Positions 1 to 9,002 of a DNA stretch of 64,000 nt are shown piece by piece (within the stretch, counting starts at the first letter, position 1; every line of letters begins with the position of its first letter). Source of the stretch: CAVQND01 sp049518415 (GTDB lineage: Bacteria > Verrucomicrobiota > Verrucomicrobiia > Limisphaerales > UBA8199). The translations under genes and the position numbers were made by a program. Under the pieces are notes generated by a model that had not been told where the DNA came from, made no database searches, and was given only the letters and a program-made list of their open reading frames with translations. The stretch spans positions 1-64,000 of the forward strand of contig JBEKRX010000015.1 in the NCBI GenBank assembly GCA_049518415.1. Reading direction: 5' to 3'.

Positions 1-1
1 A

Positions 2-163
2 GAGGGGGTGGAGGAAACGTTCGGCATGGCCTGGCGGTTGTTTGCCACGATGCTCGAAAGAGCAGAAACAACGGAAGCCGTCGGCCTAAACTGGGCGCGC
101 CTCCACTCCACTCGACCCCGTGGCGTGCGGTCAAGATCACCCCGGCGATCAGTCGTGAGCTAG
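2..163 (+). other. Possible 3' end of a CDS cut by the window edge
   Basis: Frame 2 is open from the window edge to a TAG at 161-163 and reads as a plausible protein tail (for example ETFGMAWRLFATMLERAE). Frame 1 is also open, to a TAA at 214-216. I recognise neither, and a frameshift between them is possible. Positions 217-389 show no gene and serve as the leader of the kinase gene. Confidence 0.2.
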
Positions 164-389
164 CTGCCTTCATGGCCGACTCCAAGGCGAAGCCGGAAGT
201 CGGACTGGCGGTGTAAGGGCCTATAAACCATGCGGGATGTCTTGCCCAACTGGGTGGCGGATTTCCTGCAGACGCTCTAACAGGCGGAACAGCCGGGTGG
301 TTGTCACCCTGCGTTCAACAACGCAAAGTATGGGCTGGCCAAGTTGGCTGGGTTAGTCCATCTTGTGAACAGTATGAGCCCAAGCTGTC

Positions 390-3300
390 ATGCAGGCGCC
401 TGAACCATCGTCCGGCAGCCGGAAGCAGGACATCCTCCGGCAGGCGTTGACGCGGAAACCACCGCTCGAGCGGGCCGCGTTCCTGGATGGCGCATGTGGC
501 GGTGATGCGGCCTTGCGCGTGGAGATGGACGCTTTGCTGGCCAGCCATGAGGCAGGCAAGACAGGCCCCGCGCTGAATGCGGAGCCTGGCAACGCCCCGC
601 CCACGCTCCTGGATGAAACACCCCTGACGGAGGGGCCGGGGACGGTCATTGGCCGCTACAAGCTGCTGGAGCAAATCGGGGAGGGCGGCTTTGGGGTGGT
701 GTATGTGGCCGAGCAGCAGGAGCCGGTTCGCCGCCAGGTGGCCCTGAAGATCATCAAGCTGGGGATGGACACCCGGCAGGTCGTGGCCCGATTCGAGGCG
801 GAGCGGCAGGCGCTGGCGCTGATGGACCATCCCAACATCGCCAAGGTGTTCGATGCGGGCGCGACCGAAAGCGGGCGGCCATTCTTTGTGATGGAACTGG
901 TCAAAGGTATTCGCATCCCTCAATACTGCGACCAGGAGAAGCTGGCGACCCGGGACCGGCTCAATTTGTTCATCGGGGTTTGCCAGGCCATTCAACACGC
1001 GCACCAGAAGGGCATCATCCACCGCGACATCAAACCTTCCAACATCCTGGTGACGATGCAGGAGGGGAAGCCGGTGCCGAAGGTCATCGACTTTGGGATC
1101 GCCAAGGCGACCCAGCAGCGGCTTACGGAGAAGACGCTCCACACGGAGTTGCAGCAGTTTATTGGGACACCCGCCTACATGAGCCCGGAGCAGGCGGAGA
1201 TGAGCGGGTTGGACATCGACACGCGCAGCGACATCTACAGCTTGGGGGTGTTGCTGTATGAGTTGCTGGTAGGCAAGACGCCCTTTGACGCGAAGGAATT
1301 GCTGGCGGCGGGTTTGGATGAGATTCGGCGGACGATTCGGGAGAAGGAACCGGCGCGGCCCTCGACGCGGCTGAGCCTGATGGGGAAGGAGGAGTTGACG
1401 ACGACCACGCAACGTCGTGGCACGGAGGCGCCCAAGCTCATCAGCCTTTTGCGCGGGGACCTGGATTGGATCGTGATGAAGTGCCTGGAGAAGGACCGGA
1501 CACGGCGTTACGAGACGGCGAACGGGTTGGCGAGGGATATCGAGCGGCACCTGAACAACGAGCCGGTTGTCGCCCGGCCGCCGAGCGTGGGATATCGGCT
1601 CCAGAAGAGTCTTCGGAGGAACAAGCTGGCGTTCACCGCCGCGACGGCAGTGGCGATCGCACTCGTGGTAGGGATTGCGGTCAGCACCTGGCAGGCAATT
1701 CGAGCGGAAAAGGCCCGTGCCGGTGAGGCCACTCAACGCCAGATGGCCCAAGACAACGAGCAAAGGGCCCAGCGGGCGCAAGCGGACGAGGCCAGGCAGC
1801 GCAAGATAGCCCAAGCTCAAGCCTATGCGGCCGACGTGAACCTCGCACACCAGGCCCTGGAGGATGAAAACCTTGGACGAGCTTTGGAATTGCTGGAACG
1901 GCACCGGCCAAGGCCCGGAGAGAAAGATATACGCAGATGGGAATGGCGTTATCTCTGGCGGTTGTGCCGCAGCGACGAGAGTTTTTCACTCGCTGGACAC
2001 CCCAATACGGTCTCAGTTGTGGCGTTTTGTCCTGATGGCAAGCTATTGGCCTCCTCCGGTCATGACGGCAAAATCAGACTGTGGGACCTGGCAACGCGAC
2101 ACGAGACCACCGTCTTGACTCACGGCAACGTTGTAAGGTCTCTGGCTTGGTCGCCGGACGGAAAGGTCCTGGCCACGGGAGCCAGTGACGGAACGGCGAG
2201 ATTGTGGGACGTAATGACGAGCAAGCAAATCCGAAGCTTTCCGTGCAGCCAGGATACTCACGTTGGGGCGGTTGCTTTTTCTCCTGACGGCCGCGTGCTG
2301 GCCACCGGAGGGCGGGATGGAAAGATCAGCCTCTGGGATTGGGAGCACATCTCTCTGCTTGCCACACTTCCGGGGCATTCGCCGGACCCGATCGGCTCAT
2401 TGGTCTTCTCGCCGGATGGCAAGACACTGGCCTCAGCCTCCGGTTGGAGCAAGGATCATGTGATCTGCCTATGGGACGTTGATGCTCGTCGGGCACGGAA
2501 GAAACTACCCGTGAACACACGCCACGTTCATTCACTCGCGTATTCGCCGGATGGCAAGTTACTGGCCTCGGGCAATTGGGATAAGACGGTCAGCCTGTGG
2601 AATGCGGTCACTCTCCAAGAGATGCCCGACCTGGCTGGGCACAACGCCTGGGTATCTTCGGTTGCGTTCTCGCCCGACGGCAGAATCCTGGCCACTGCCA
2701 GCGCCGATCAGACCGTTAAACTTTGGGAAGTGGGAACTTGGCGGATTACCGGCACGCTCAAGGGGCACCTATATGAAATATGGACGGTCGCATTTTCACC
2801 CGATGGCAAGACCCTGGCTACCGGCAGCAAGGACGGCGCGGTGAAATTGTGGAGCACTGCCCCAAATCATAGTAAGAACACTCGGTTGCCGCTTCCCTCG
2901 AATCTCGCGCAAATCAGCTTTTCACCTGACGGGCATGCTTTCGTCACCATGACCCGCGACGGTACGACCATACTCTGGGACGCGCCATCGCTGCGTGAGC
3001 AAGCATCCCTCCGGGTGAGCATGTCAAATGTGAGCGGAATAGCGCTTTCACCTCTGAAAGACAGGCTGTTGGCGATAGGGGGACAGGATGGGAACATCTC
3101 GCTTTTCGATGTGGAATCGAAGCGAGCGGCAGGGGTGCTTCAGGGACACGTTGGAGCCGTTGGTGATCTGGCTTTTTCGCCTGATGGCAAGATACTGGCC
3201 ACCGTCGGCGATGATCGGACGCTTAGGCTCTGGGATGTGGCGGGGCGGCGAGAACGCATCACGCTCGAACACAACATGAACCCCGCATGGAGCCTGCTTC

Positions 3301-3794
3301 GCTTCTCTTCCACTGGTGACATCCTGGGTGCGTGTCTGGGCGATTTTACAGTGACGTTGTGGGACATTGCCAACAGGCAAAAGCTGGGTGTCCTTCAGGG
3401 CCACAAGGCAGAGGTCCTGGGGGTGGCGTTTTCCACTGGCGAGAAGTGGGTGGCGACCGCAAGCAATGACGGAACAGCAAAGCTGTGGAATCTGGAAACC
3501 AAGAAGTCATTGAGAAGTTACAAAGGGCAGCTACTGGGCTTGACTGCTGTGTCCATTTCCCCAGATACGCAGAGACTGGTCGCAGGCACCGGTGAGGGCA
3601 CGCTCAAGTTCTGGGACATCGACACAAGCCAAGAGGTTTTGACTCTCAAAGGCCACAGCTACTACCCGTGGTACGCATTTTTCCTCGACGGCGACACAAT
3701 CGTCAGTTGTAGCCATGATGATGTGATCGTGTGGAGGGCCGCCGGCCTCGCGGAAATTGAGGCTGCGGAAAAGGGCCAACCAAGAGCACCCTGA
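390..3794 (+). CDS. Membrane Ser/Thr protein kinase with 14 WD40 repeats
   Basis: This 1134-residue protein is a Hanks-type kinase joined through one membrane segment to WD40 repeats. Residues 10-55 form the helical head common to this family in Verrucomicrobia and Planctomycetes. The kinase domain spans about 88-390: glycine loop GEGGFGVVY near 97, lysine in VALKIIK near 120, catalytic HRDIKPSN near 211, DFG near 234 and the GTPAYMSPEQ activation-loop end near 259. A hydrophobic segment at about 413-435 is followed by a charged, coiled-coil-like linker rich in A, Q, E and R. From about 540 to the end I count 14 units ending in LWD-like motifs, enough for two seven-bladed propellers. The family phosphorylates Ser/Thr of unknown targets; the propellers presumably sense or recruit partners. 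No linked substrate gene is visible. Confidence 0.93.
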   Translation: MQAPEPSSGSRKQDILRQALTRKPPLERAAFLDGACGGDAALRVEMDALLASHEAGKTGPALNAEPGNAPPTLLDETPLTEGPGTVIGRYKLLEQIGEGGFGVVYVAEQQEPVRRQVALKIIKLGMDTRQVVARFEAERQALALMDHPNIAKVFDAGATESGRPFFVMELVKGIRIPQYCDQEKLATRDRLNLFIGVCQAIQHAHQKGIIHRDIKPSNILVTMQEGKPVPKVIDFGIAKATQQRLTEKTLHTELQQFIGTPAYMSPEQAEMSGLDIDTRSDIYSLGVLLYELLVGKTPFDAKELLAAGLDEIRRTIREKEPARPSTRLSLMGKEELTTTTQRRGTEAPKLISLLRGDLDWIVMKCLEKDRTRRYETANGLARDIERHLNNEPVVARPPSVGYRLQKSLRRNKLAFTAATAVAIALVVGIAVSTWQAIRAEKARAGEATQRQMAQDNEQRAQRAQADEARQRKIAQAQAYAADVNLAHQALEDENLGRALELLERHRPRPGEKDIRRWEWRYLWRLCRSDESFSLAGHPNTVSVVAFCPDGKLLASSGHDGKIRLWDLATRHETTVLTHGNVVRSLAWSPDGKVLATGASDGTARLWDVMTSKQIRSFPCSQDTHVGAVAFSPDGRVLATGGRDGKISLWDWEHISLLATLPGHSPDPIGSLVFSPDGKTLASASGWSKDHVICLWDVDARRARKKLPVNTRHVHSLAYSPDGKLLASGNWDKTVSLWNAVTLQEMPDLAGHNAWVSSVAFSPDGRILATASADQTVKLWEVGTWRITGTLKGHLYEIWTVAFSPDGKTLATGSKDGAVKLWSTAPNHSKNTRLPLPSNLAQISFSPDGHAFVTMTRDGTTILWDAPSLREQASLRVSMSNVSGIALSPLKDRLLAIGGQDGNISLFDVESKRAAGVLQGHVGAVGDLAFSPDGKILATVGDDRTLRLWDVAGRRERITLEHNMNPAWSLLRFSSTGDILGACLGDFTVTLWDIANRQKLGVLQGHKAEVLGVAFSTGEKWVATASNDGTAKLWNLETKKSLRSYKGQLLGLTAVSISPDTQRLVAGTGEGTLKFWDIDTSQEVLTLKGHSYYPWYAFFLDGDTIVSCSHDDVIVWRAAGLAEIEAAEKGQPRAP

Positions 3795-3841
3795 GGGGGA
3801 GCGCCCATGGACATGAGCCCGGTCCTAGCCTGCAACCGTCA

Positions 3842-4093
3842 TTGCCTCCAAATCTGATCCTGATCAATCCGCCCAAGAAGTCTGCGTCAGCGGTTCCCGC
3901 CGTCTTGCCGCGTAGCTTTGTTGAGGACCATGATATAGCGCCAGACATCGCTCTGGACGCGGGGCTGAACGTGCCGGTGTTCAAAGTGGTGAATGAATTC
4001 GGCTACTGGCTCGGGTCCATTCGGTTGACCGGTGCCCAGGGCAATCCGGTCAAGGGGATCAAGGTGACGCTGGACCCGGAGGCGAAGGATTGA
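3842..4093 (+). CDS. Small protein of unknown function
   Basis: An 83-residue reading frame starts at a TTG codon. The second half, containing VFKVVNEFGYWLGSIRLTG, looks protein-like, while the first half is proline-rich and less convincing. No signal peptide or known domain is visible. It ends three bases before the ATG of the kinase remnant that follows, so it could be a small gene or debris of a decayed locus. Confidence 0.3.
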   Translation: MPPNLILINPPKKSASAVPAVLPRSFVEDHDIAPDIALDAGLNVPVFKVVNEFGYWLGSIRLTGAQGNPVKGIKVTLDPEAKD

Positions 4094-4095
4094 TC

Positions 4096-4299
4096 ATGAA
4101 CGCGAGCCGCGAAGAACTCTTGTTTGCGCTGGCGTTGGAGAAGCAGGCAGAGAAACGCCCCGCTTTTCTAGACGCGATGTGCCAGGGCGACTCCGCTCTC
4201 CGCCTCTGCCGGGACCAGACGGCGGTTCATCCCCTCGACCAGAGCGACAGCAAACGGTGCCTCAGTCCACTCCGTCCTTACAGGATGGATTGGACTTGA
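4096..4299 (+). pseudogene. Remnant of a second Ser/Thr kinase gene (N-terminal fragment)
   Basis: The first 35 or so codons (MNASREELLFALALEKQAEK onward, then RPAFLDAMCQGDSALR) match the helical head of the kinase at 390, whose equivalent is PPLERAAFLDGACGGDAALR. After ALR the similarity stops and the frame runs to a stop with no kinase motif. It reads as the truncated 5' end of a paralogous kinase gene whose body has been lost. Confidence 0.6.
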
Positions 4300-4339
4300 C
4301 CTTCTTCACGCCTTCCAGGTCGTTACGTAGTCCGCCCCC

Positions 4340-4358
4340 TCCCGATTCGGAATCGGGA
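4340..4358. repeat. REP-like palindrome, copy 1
   Basis: The sequence TCCCGATTCGGAATCGGGA pairs TCCCGATTC with GAATCGGGA around a central base. The same element recurs at 4524, 4682, 32888 and 33058. Confidence 0.8.
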
Positions 4359-4421
4359 TTCAACGACAAATCACCATTTCTCAATACTCAATTGCCATTG
4401 AACCGCCACGCCTGACGCCGC
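4359..4421. repeat. 63-bp direct repeat, copy A
   Basis: The 63 bases match 4595-4657 with three mismatches. The core contains a short TCAATAC/TCAATTG tandem of the CATTGAG satellite class, followed by a conserved AACCGCCACGCCTGACGCCG tail. Copy A directly abuts a REP-like palindrome. Confidence 0.8.
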
Positions 4422-4523
4422 TAAGCGCCCGAGCAAAAAACAAATTCCGATTTTCTCCAACCCGGAGGGTTGGTAGAAAGTAGCCGGTGGTCGTTCGGGG
4501 TAAAGGGGGAACGACCACCGGGC

Positions 4524-4542
4524 TCCCGATTCCGAATCGGGA
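4524..4542. repeat. REP-like palindrome, copy 2
   Basis: The sequence TCCCGATTCCGAATCGGGA is the same palindrome with the central base changed. It lies in non-coding DNA between the two 63-bp repeats. Confidence 0.8.
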
Positions 4543-4594
4543 CTGGCGCTCGCACGCCGGAGGTCGCTGCGCAGTGCGCCCCCGAGGGCGGCCC

Positions 4595-4657
4595 TTCAAT
4601 GACAAATCACCATTTCTCAACACTCAATTACCATTGAACCGCCACGCCTGACGCCGC
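4595..4657. repeat. 63-bp direct repeat, copy B
   Basis: This is the second copy of the element at 4359-4421. The interval 4300-4803 otherwise holds only repeats and no credible gene; reading frames crossing it are shadows of purM on the other strand. Confidence 0.8.
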
Positions 4658-4681
4658 CAGGGGCGGCGGTTCATTGAGAAA

Positions 4682-4700
4682 TCCCGATTCGGAATCGGGA
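4682..4700. repeat. REP-like palindrome, copy 3
   Basis: TCCCGATTCGGAATCGGGA is identical to copy 1. It is followed by TTGAGTAATGGTAATTTGTC, which is partly the inverse complement of the 63-bp repeats, so the cluster 4340-4723 resembles a composite of inverted and direct units. Confidence 0.8.
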
Positions 4701-4803
4701 TTGAGTAATGGTAATTTGTCATTCGACTGAGGCGGCGGGCTGCGCATTTGGGGGCGCAGGCAGCGCCGCTAGCCGCCGCCCGATTTGCCCCCGGCCCCCC
4801 GCT

Positions 4804-5871
4804 TCATTCGACGCGCGCCGCCCCTTTGCCCTTGGTCACTTCCCCGATCTGCCAGGCCCGCTGCCCCTGGGCGAGGGTGAATTGGAGGATCGGCTCCGCC
4901 TTTTCGGCGGCGACCATCAGGGCCAGGCCGATGCCCATGTTGAAGACCTGGTACAACTCGGGTTCCGGCACGCCGCCACGGGCGCGGAGCAGTTCAAAGA
5001 TCGGCAGCGTGTCCCAGCTCCCCTTGCGGATGCGGGCGTCGCAGTTCTTGGGCAGCACGCGCGGAAAGTTGTCCACGAACCCGCCGCCGGTAATGTGGAC
5101 CAGGCCCTTGATGGCAGGGCGCGCAGTTCGCAATTGGCCGGCGGCGGGGTTGAACTTGCGCAGCAGCTTCCGGAGCAGCGGGCCGTAGCTGAGGTGCACC
5201 TTGAGCAACTCGGCGCCGATCGTGTTGCGCAACTCCGGCACGTAGCTCGTTGGCTTGAGTTGGAGTTGCTCGAAGAAAATCTTCCGGGCCAGCGAGTAAC
5301 CGTTGGTGTGCAACCCGCTGGAGGCAAGGCCCAAAATCGCGTCCCCCGGCCGAATGCCTCGGCCATCCACGATCTGCGATTTTTCGACCACGCCGACGAT
5401 CGTGCCGCTGAGGTCGTATTCGCCCGGTTGGTAGAAGCCGGGCATCTGGGCGGTTTCGCCGCCGATGAGCGCGCAACGGTTTTGGGCGCAGGCCTTGGCG
5501 AAGCCCCGGATGATGGCCCGAAAGACGCGCGGCTCCAGTTTGCCGGTCCCCAGGTAGTCCAGGAAGAACAGCGGTTCGGCGCCAAGGACGGCGATATCGT
5601 TGACGCAATGATTGACCAGGTCCTGGCCGATGGTGTCATGCCGGTCCAGGGCGAAGGCCAGCTTGAGTTTGGTGCCGACGCCATCGACGCTGGCGACCAG
5701 CACCGGTTGGCGGTAGCGGCGAACGTCCAGCGCGAACAGGCCGCCGAACCCGCCCACCTGGCCGAGCACCCCGGGCCGATGCGTCGAGGCGAGCAGCGCC
5801 GGCAAAGTGCCTTTGACTTTGTTGCCCAAATCGATGTCCACGCCCGCGCGGGCGTAAGCTTTCGGTCTCAT
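4804..5871 (-). CDS. purM: Phosphoribosylformylglycinamidine cyclo-ligase
   Basis: PurM closes the imidazole ring of AIR from FGAM using ATP, in cytosolic purine synthesis. The 355-residue length is typical. Visible family motifs are the N-terminal YARAGVDIDLGN, the metal/ATP segment SVDGVGTKLKLA near residue 62, GGETAQMPGFY near 145 and SSGLHTNGYSL near 190. The gene stands alone on the minus strand, with REP-like repeats downstream and satellite-rich DNA upstream. There is no sign of damage. Confidence 0.96.
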   Translation of the reverse strand: MRPKAYARAGVDIDLGNKVKGTLPALLASTHRPGVLGQVGGFGGLFALDVRRYRQPVLVASVDGVGTKLKLAFALDRHDTIGQDLVNHCVNDIAVLGAEPLFFLDYLGTGKLEPRVFRAIIRGFAKACAQNRCALIGGETAQMPGFYQPGEYDLSGTIVGVVEKSQIVDGRGIRPGDAILGLASSGLHTNGYSLARKIFFEQLQLKPTSYVPELRNTIGAELLKVHLSYGPLLRKLLRKFNPAAGQLRTARPAIKGLVHITGGGFVDNFPRVLPKNCDARIRKGSWDTLPIFELLRARGGVPEPELYQVFNMGIGLALMVAAEKAEPILQFTLAQGQRAWQIGEVTKGKGAARVE

Positions 5872-6599
5872 GTTCTTTCGGTCCCGGTCATAAGTCTTTC
5901 TGCCTGCCGGGCTTCTTGGCCATTGGCTGTTTATTGGCTATCGCCGTCGTGTCCGAATACTCCGGGCTGGTCCGGCCAATCACTCCAGCCAGCCATTTCA
6001 GATCCGGCCTTTGCCGGCCCGCCGACGCACCACAAAAGCGGCATCGCCCGCCGCAGGTCAACTGCGAAGTTGCCGGGACACTTTTCTCGGCGCAAATTTC
6101 AGCCGGCCACTCGGCCGGCGCCGCCGGCTTGCGCGGACCGATATGAATTGCTGGCGGGCCACAGGGAGCGATTCGGCGGCGCTGGCGGCCGGGCCGCCCA
6201 GGCCGCCCGATGACCCGCGCCTTGATTACCGCTTACGGCCATCGAGGCAACGGGCCGTTAAGTGGAAATAAGTGGAAATAACTGCAAAAACCGCCGGCGC
6301 GCGCGTGGAAACGGGCAGGAACCGGTTCCTGGCCGAGCCCGAAGCGAGGCGGCGCTGTCAGCTTGTCATTCACCCGGTGCTGGTTATAGCGCGTTTTGGG
6401 CGGGATGCCAAATGCTGCATTGGCTGTATTGGCTGTATTGGGAATTTTGGCGGTGTTTTTGCTCTTGAGGTCGCAAGGAACAAGCGTCTTTTGTGCGGAA
6501 AGTCGAGCACTGGGGCAAGCGTCGCGCCGGCAGGCATTGGCCTTGGCGGGATGAGCGTTTCCGCTGCCCACAGCCGGGCCGCTGCCGCCAGGTGTAATC
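5872..6599. other. Intergenic region with short tandem repeats, no gene seen
   Basis: About 730 bases separate purM from the convergent end of the sigma factor gene. They contain AGTGGAAATA twice near 6260-6280 and a tandem of ATTGGCTGT units near 6414-6441. No reading frame here resembles a known protein. The first 100 bases upstream of purM presumably hold its promoter, but I see no clear consensus. Confidence 0.5.
6414..6441. repeat. Tandem 9-nt satellite (ATTGGCTGT units)
   Basis: GCATTGGCTGTATTGGCTGT followed by ATTGGGA is the reverse complement of the GCCAATGTG-type array at 11842-11945, so it belongs to the same dispersed satellite family. Confidence 0.7.
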
Positions 6600-7952
6600 C
6601 TAAAACCCGCCATCGAAATACCAGCGCCGGGTTGTTGGGTCGTGTCCCACGCTCAACCGAAATTCTTTCTCGCTGCCATCCTTAAGGCGGATTTTGTATG
6701 GCACCCACCACTTATTCGGAGCGAAACTATTCGTGGGCTGGCCAATGCTCACGATTTCCATGCCCACCAAATTGCTTTTCATTTGGTCAGTGAAAACCTG
6801 GTCATAGAACTCGCGCGGCACCCCCGGTTGCGCGAAGTTGGTAACAAAGGCATTCCAGTCACCGCGCGCCCAGGCCTCGAAGATGCCCTTGGTAGCGCCG
6901 TCGGGGGTCTTCGGATAATCATCAGGCAATGCCGACGATGCTTGTTGTTCAGCGGCTGGATTTGGGCCCTGCGGCTGAAGTTTCGGCGCATTGGCAAGCA
7001 ACTTTCCGAGTTCATTTGTTTGACGCCGCAAAACCCCCACTTGGCCGCGCAGCCGCAACAGTTCATTGAATTGCCCCTCCGGGAGGGATTTGGAATCGGG
7101 AGCCGGCACGACACGATTGGAAAGGGTTTCGTTGTCCGTTTCCAGTTGCGCGATTTGCTGCCGCAGCGATTCGTTTTCCACGCGCAGTTTTTCCTGCGTT
7201 TGATGTTGCACCACCAGCGCCGTCGCCGCGCCAATCGAGACGAGGGCACCGAGGCCGAATTTCAATTTTGTCGCCGTCATAAATTTCAAAAGGGATAACG
7301 CTACTCCTGTTTTGGCAGCCGCCATCGAAGTTGTCGCCAGTGTGGCGGCCAGATTCGCGGGCGCCAGTTGAACCGCATTCGCAGAAATGAGGGATGCCAG
7401 CGCCGCCGATGTCGCAATAGCGCGTTTTGCAAGCAGGGCGCGCAGCTTCTCCAGCGCGCGTTCTACGCGCATCCGCGCGGCGTTTTCATTCAAACCCAGC
7501 TTCGCGCCAACTTCGGCGAAAGGCCGATTTTCAAAATAGCGCAGCAAAACGGCCTCGCGCTCGGGGGCTTCGAGCTCGTGCATGACGTCGTCCAGGACGG
7601 GCCGGATTTTCTCCCAATCAGTTTCTGGCGCGGATTCGTTGGTTGGTTCGCGCATAAATTTTTCCTCGCGTTCGCGCCGGCGGTTTTCAGTTCGAACGAT
7701 TTTTGCGGCGGCGAAGTGCGCGCTGGTGTAAAGCCAGGCGGTCAAACTTTCGCGGCGGGAGAGTGAATTCGCCTTGCGTGCGAGGTCGGTGAAAACGCTT
7801 TGCGCGACGTCCTGCGCAAGGTGGGCGTCGCCGGCGGCCCGCCGGAGCGCGGTGGAATAGACGAGATTGACATGCCGCCGGACGAGTTCGGCAAAAGCGT
7901 CCTCGGAATGGGTTTGAGCAAATTGCCGGAGCAATTCTGGATCGGATGTCAT
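6600..7952 (-). CDS. ECF sigma factor with membrane anchor and C-terminal extension
   Basis: The first 185 or so residues are an ECF sigma-70 factor. Region 2 (HVNLVYSTALRRAAGDAHLA, then QDVAQSVFTDLARKA and LTAWLYTSAHFAA) covers about 10-90. Region 4 (PEREAVLLRYFENRPFAEVG, then LGLNENAARMRVERALEKLR) covers about 120-175. Two hydrophobic stretches follow, the clearer being GLGALVSIGAATALVV near 234, then a heptad-like segment at about 255-290 and a globular tail of 160 residues. I chose the ATG at 7952 because family similarity begins there (MTSDPELLRQFAQ). The architecture suggests a membrane-tethered sigma factor whose outer tail senses a signal, perhaps replacing a separate anti-sigma factor; none is adjacent. 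Confidence 0.88.
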   Translation of the reverse strand: MTSDPELLRQFAQTHSEDAFAELVRRHVNLVYSTALRRAAGDAHLAQDVAQSVFTDLARKANSLSRRESLTAWLYTSAHFAAAKIVRTENRRREREEKFMREPTNESAPETDWEKIRPVLDDVMHELEAPEREAVLLRYFENRPFAEVGAKLGLNENAARMRVERALEKLRALLAKRAIATSAALASLISANAVQLAPANLAATLATTSMAAAKTGVALSLLKFMTATKLKFGLGALVSIGAATALVVQHQTQEKLRVENESLRQQIAQLETDNETLSNRVVPAPDSKSLPEGQFNELLRLRGQVGVLRRQTNELGKLLANAPKLQPQGPNPAAEQQASSALPDDYPKTPDGATKGIFEAWARGDWNAFVTNFAQPGVPREFYDQVFTDQMKSNLVGMEIVSIGQPTNSFAPNKWWVPYKIRLKDGSEKEFRLSVGHDPTTRRWYFDGGF

Positions 7953-8087
7953 TTTCAATTTCAATTTATAGCACCCGCCGGAACCCAAATCGCACAAGAA
8001 AAATTGGATTGAGAAAGGGTCACCGGCCACCCTCGTTGGCGCCGGAGCCCCGGCAGGATTCGCTGGCGGTGCGGGACTCGCGCGCGC

Positions 8088-9002
8088 TCAGGCGAGGAGG
8101 CGTTTGGCGTTGCCCTGACAAATGGCCCGACGCTGCTCCGGAGTGAGGAGCGATTCCCTGAGCTTGAGCGCCGCGGCTTCGAAGTAGAACAGCGGGGCAT
8201 GGGAGCCAAACAAGATTCGTTCCGCGGGCACTTGCTCCAATAGGCCGCCGATGCCGCCAACGCCTTCCAGCATCGAAATCTCAACGCAAATGTCGCCCGC
8301 CGTGATAAGCTCTCGCAGCGATTGGCCGCGCAGGGCGCCAAGGGCGTTGATCAGCATAAGTCGCAGTCCGGGTATTTGCCCGGCGAGCTGCGCGAGGGGC
8401 GCGGGGTCGACCGGTTCGGCTCGCAGCCGGGGGTGCATCATCCGCTCGTCTTCCATGAGGAGAGCGAGTTGCACGATGAGCCGGTGCTCGGCGGCCAGCT
8501 TCAGGAGGCGGGCGAAGGCCGGGTCATCGAGCCGATAGCCATGATAATTGGGATGCAGGCGAAGGCCGCGCATGTGGTGGACCTCGAGGCAACGCTGAAA
8601 GTCCTTTTCCCAGCCGGGCAGCTTGGGATTGACCGACCCGAAGGGGAGCAGGAGTCCGCGTCCATGCCGTTGGCAATCGTCTGCCAGGCGGGCGTTAACG
8701 GCGCCAAGGTCCTTGTGGAGCAGCCCGTCGAAACTGCCTGCCCACGCCCGGCTAACCCCACGCGAGCGCAGTTTGGCTACCAGGCGTCCCGGCTCGTCGC
8801 ACGGCAACCGGCGCACCGGCCAGCGGCCAAGGTTGACGTTCACGTCAGCCAGCTCCTGGTTTTCCTGCTCGCCCCCGAGGGCTGCTGGAGCTTGGGCGGC
8901 GATAATCGCTGCGCCACTCGTGGCCGCGACGAACTTCAGGAACTCGCGACGTGTCGAAGTCTGGGACGCTCGGGGCGGCCGGTTGGAGGTCGTGGAGTTC
9001 AC
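8088..9002 (-). CDS. TAT-exported amidohydrolase-family protein
   Basis: The 304-residue protein starts with a twin-arginine signal (TSTRREFLKFVAATSGAAII), so export in folded form is likely. The rest resembles the amidohydrolase 2 TIM-barrel family: a conserved NVNLGRWPVRR opening, GLRLHPNYHGY mid-way and RILFGSHAPLFYFEAA near the end, where the family carries the GSD motif. Here that Asp is replaced by His and the HxH motif is changed to NVNLG, so metal binding may differ. It is the last gene of a three-gene minus-strand operon and overlaps the previous amidohydrolase by four bases. Confidence 0.8.
   Translation of the reverse strand: MNSTTSNRPPRASQTSTRREFLKFVAATSGAAIIAAQAPAALGGEQENQELADVNVNLGRWPVRRLPCDEPGRLVAKLRSRGVSRAWAGSFDGLLHKDLGAVNARLADDCQRHGRGLLLPFGSVNPKLPGWEKDFQRCLEVHHMRGLRLHPNYHGYRLDDPAFARLLKLAAEHRLIVQLALLMEDERMMHPRLRAEPVDPAPLAQLAGQIPGLRLMLINALGALRGQSLRELITAGDICVEISMLEGVGGIGGLLEQVPAERILFGSHAPLFYFEAAALKLRESLLTPEQRRAICQGNAKRLLA

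Noticed and set aside
4708..6213. 501-codon open frame on the plus strand
   Set aside because: It lies opposite purM, whose family motifs are unmistakable; the long opposite frame follows from high GC content.
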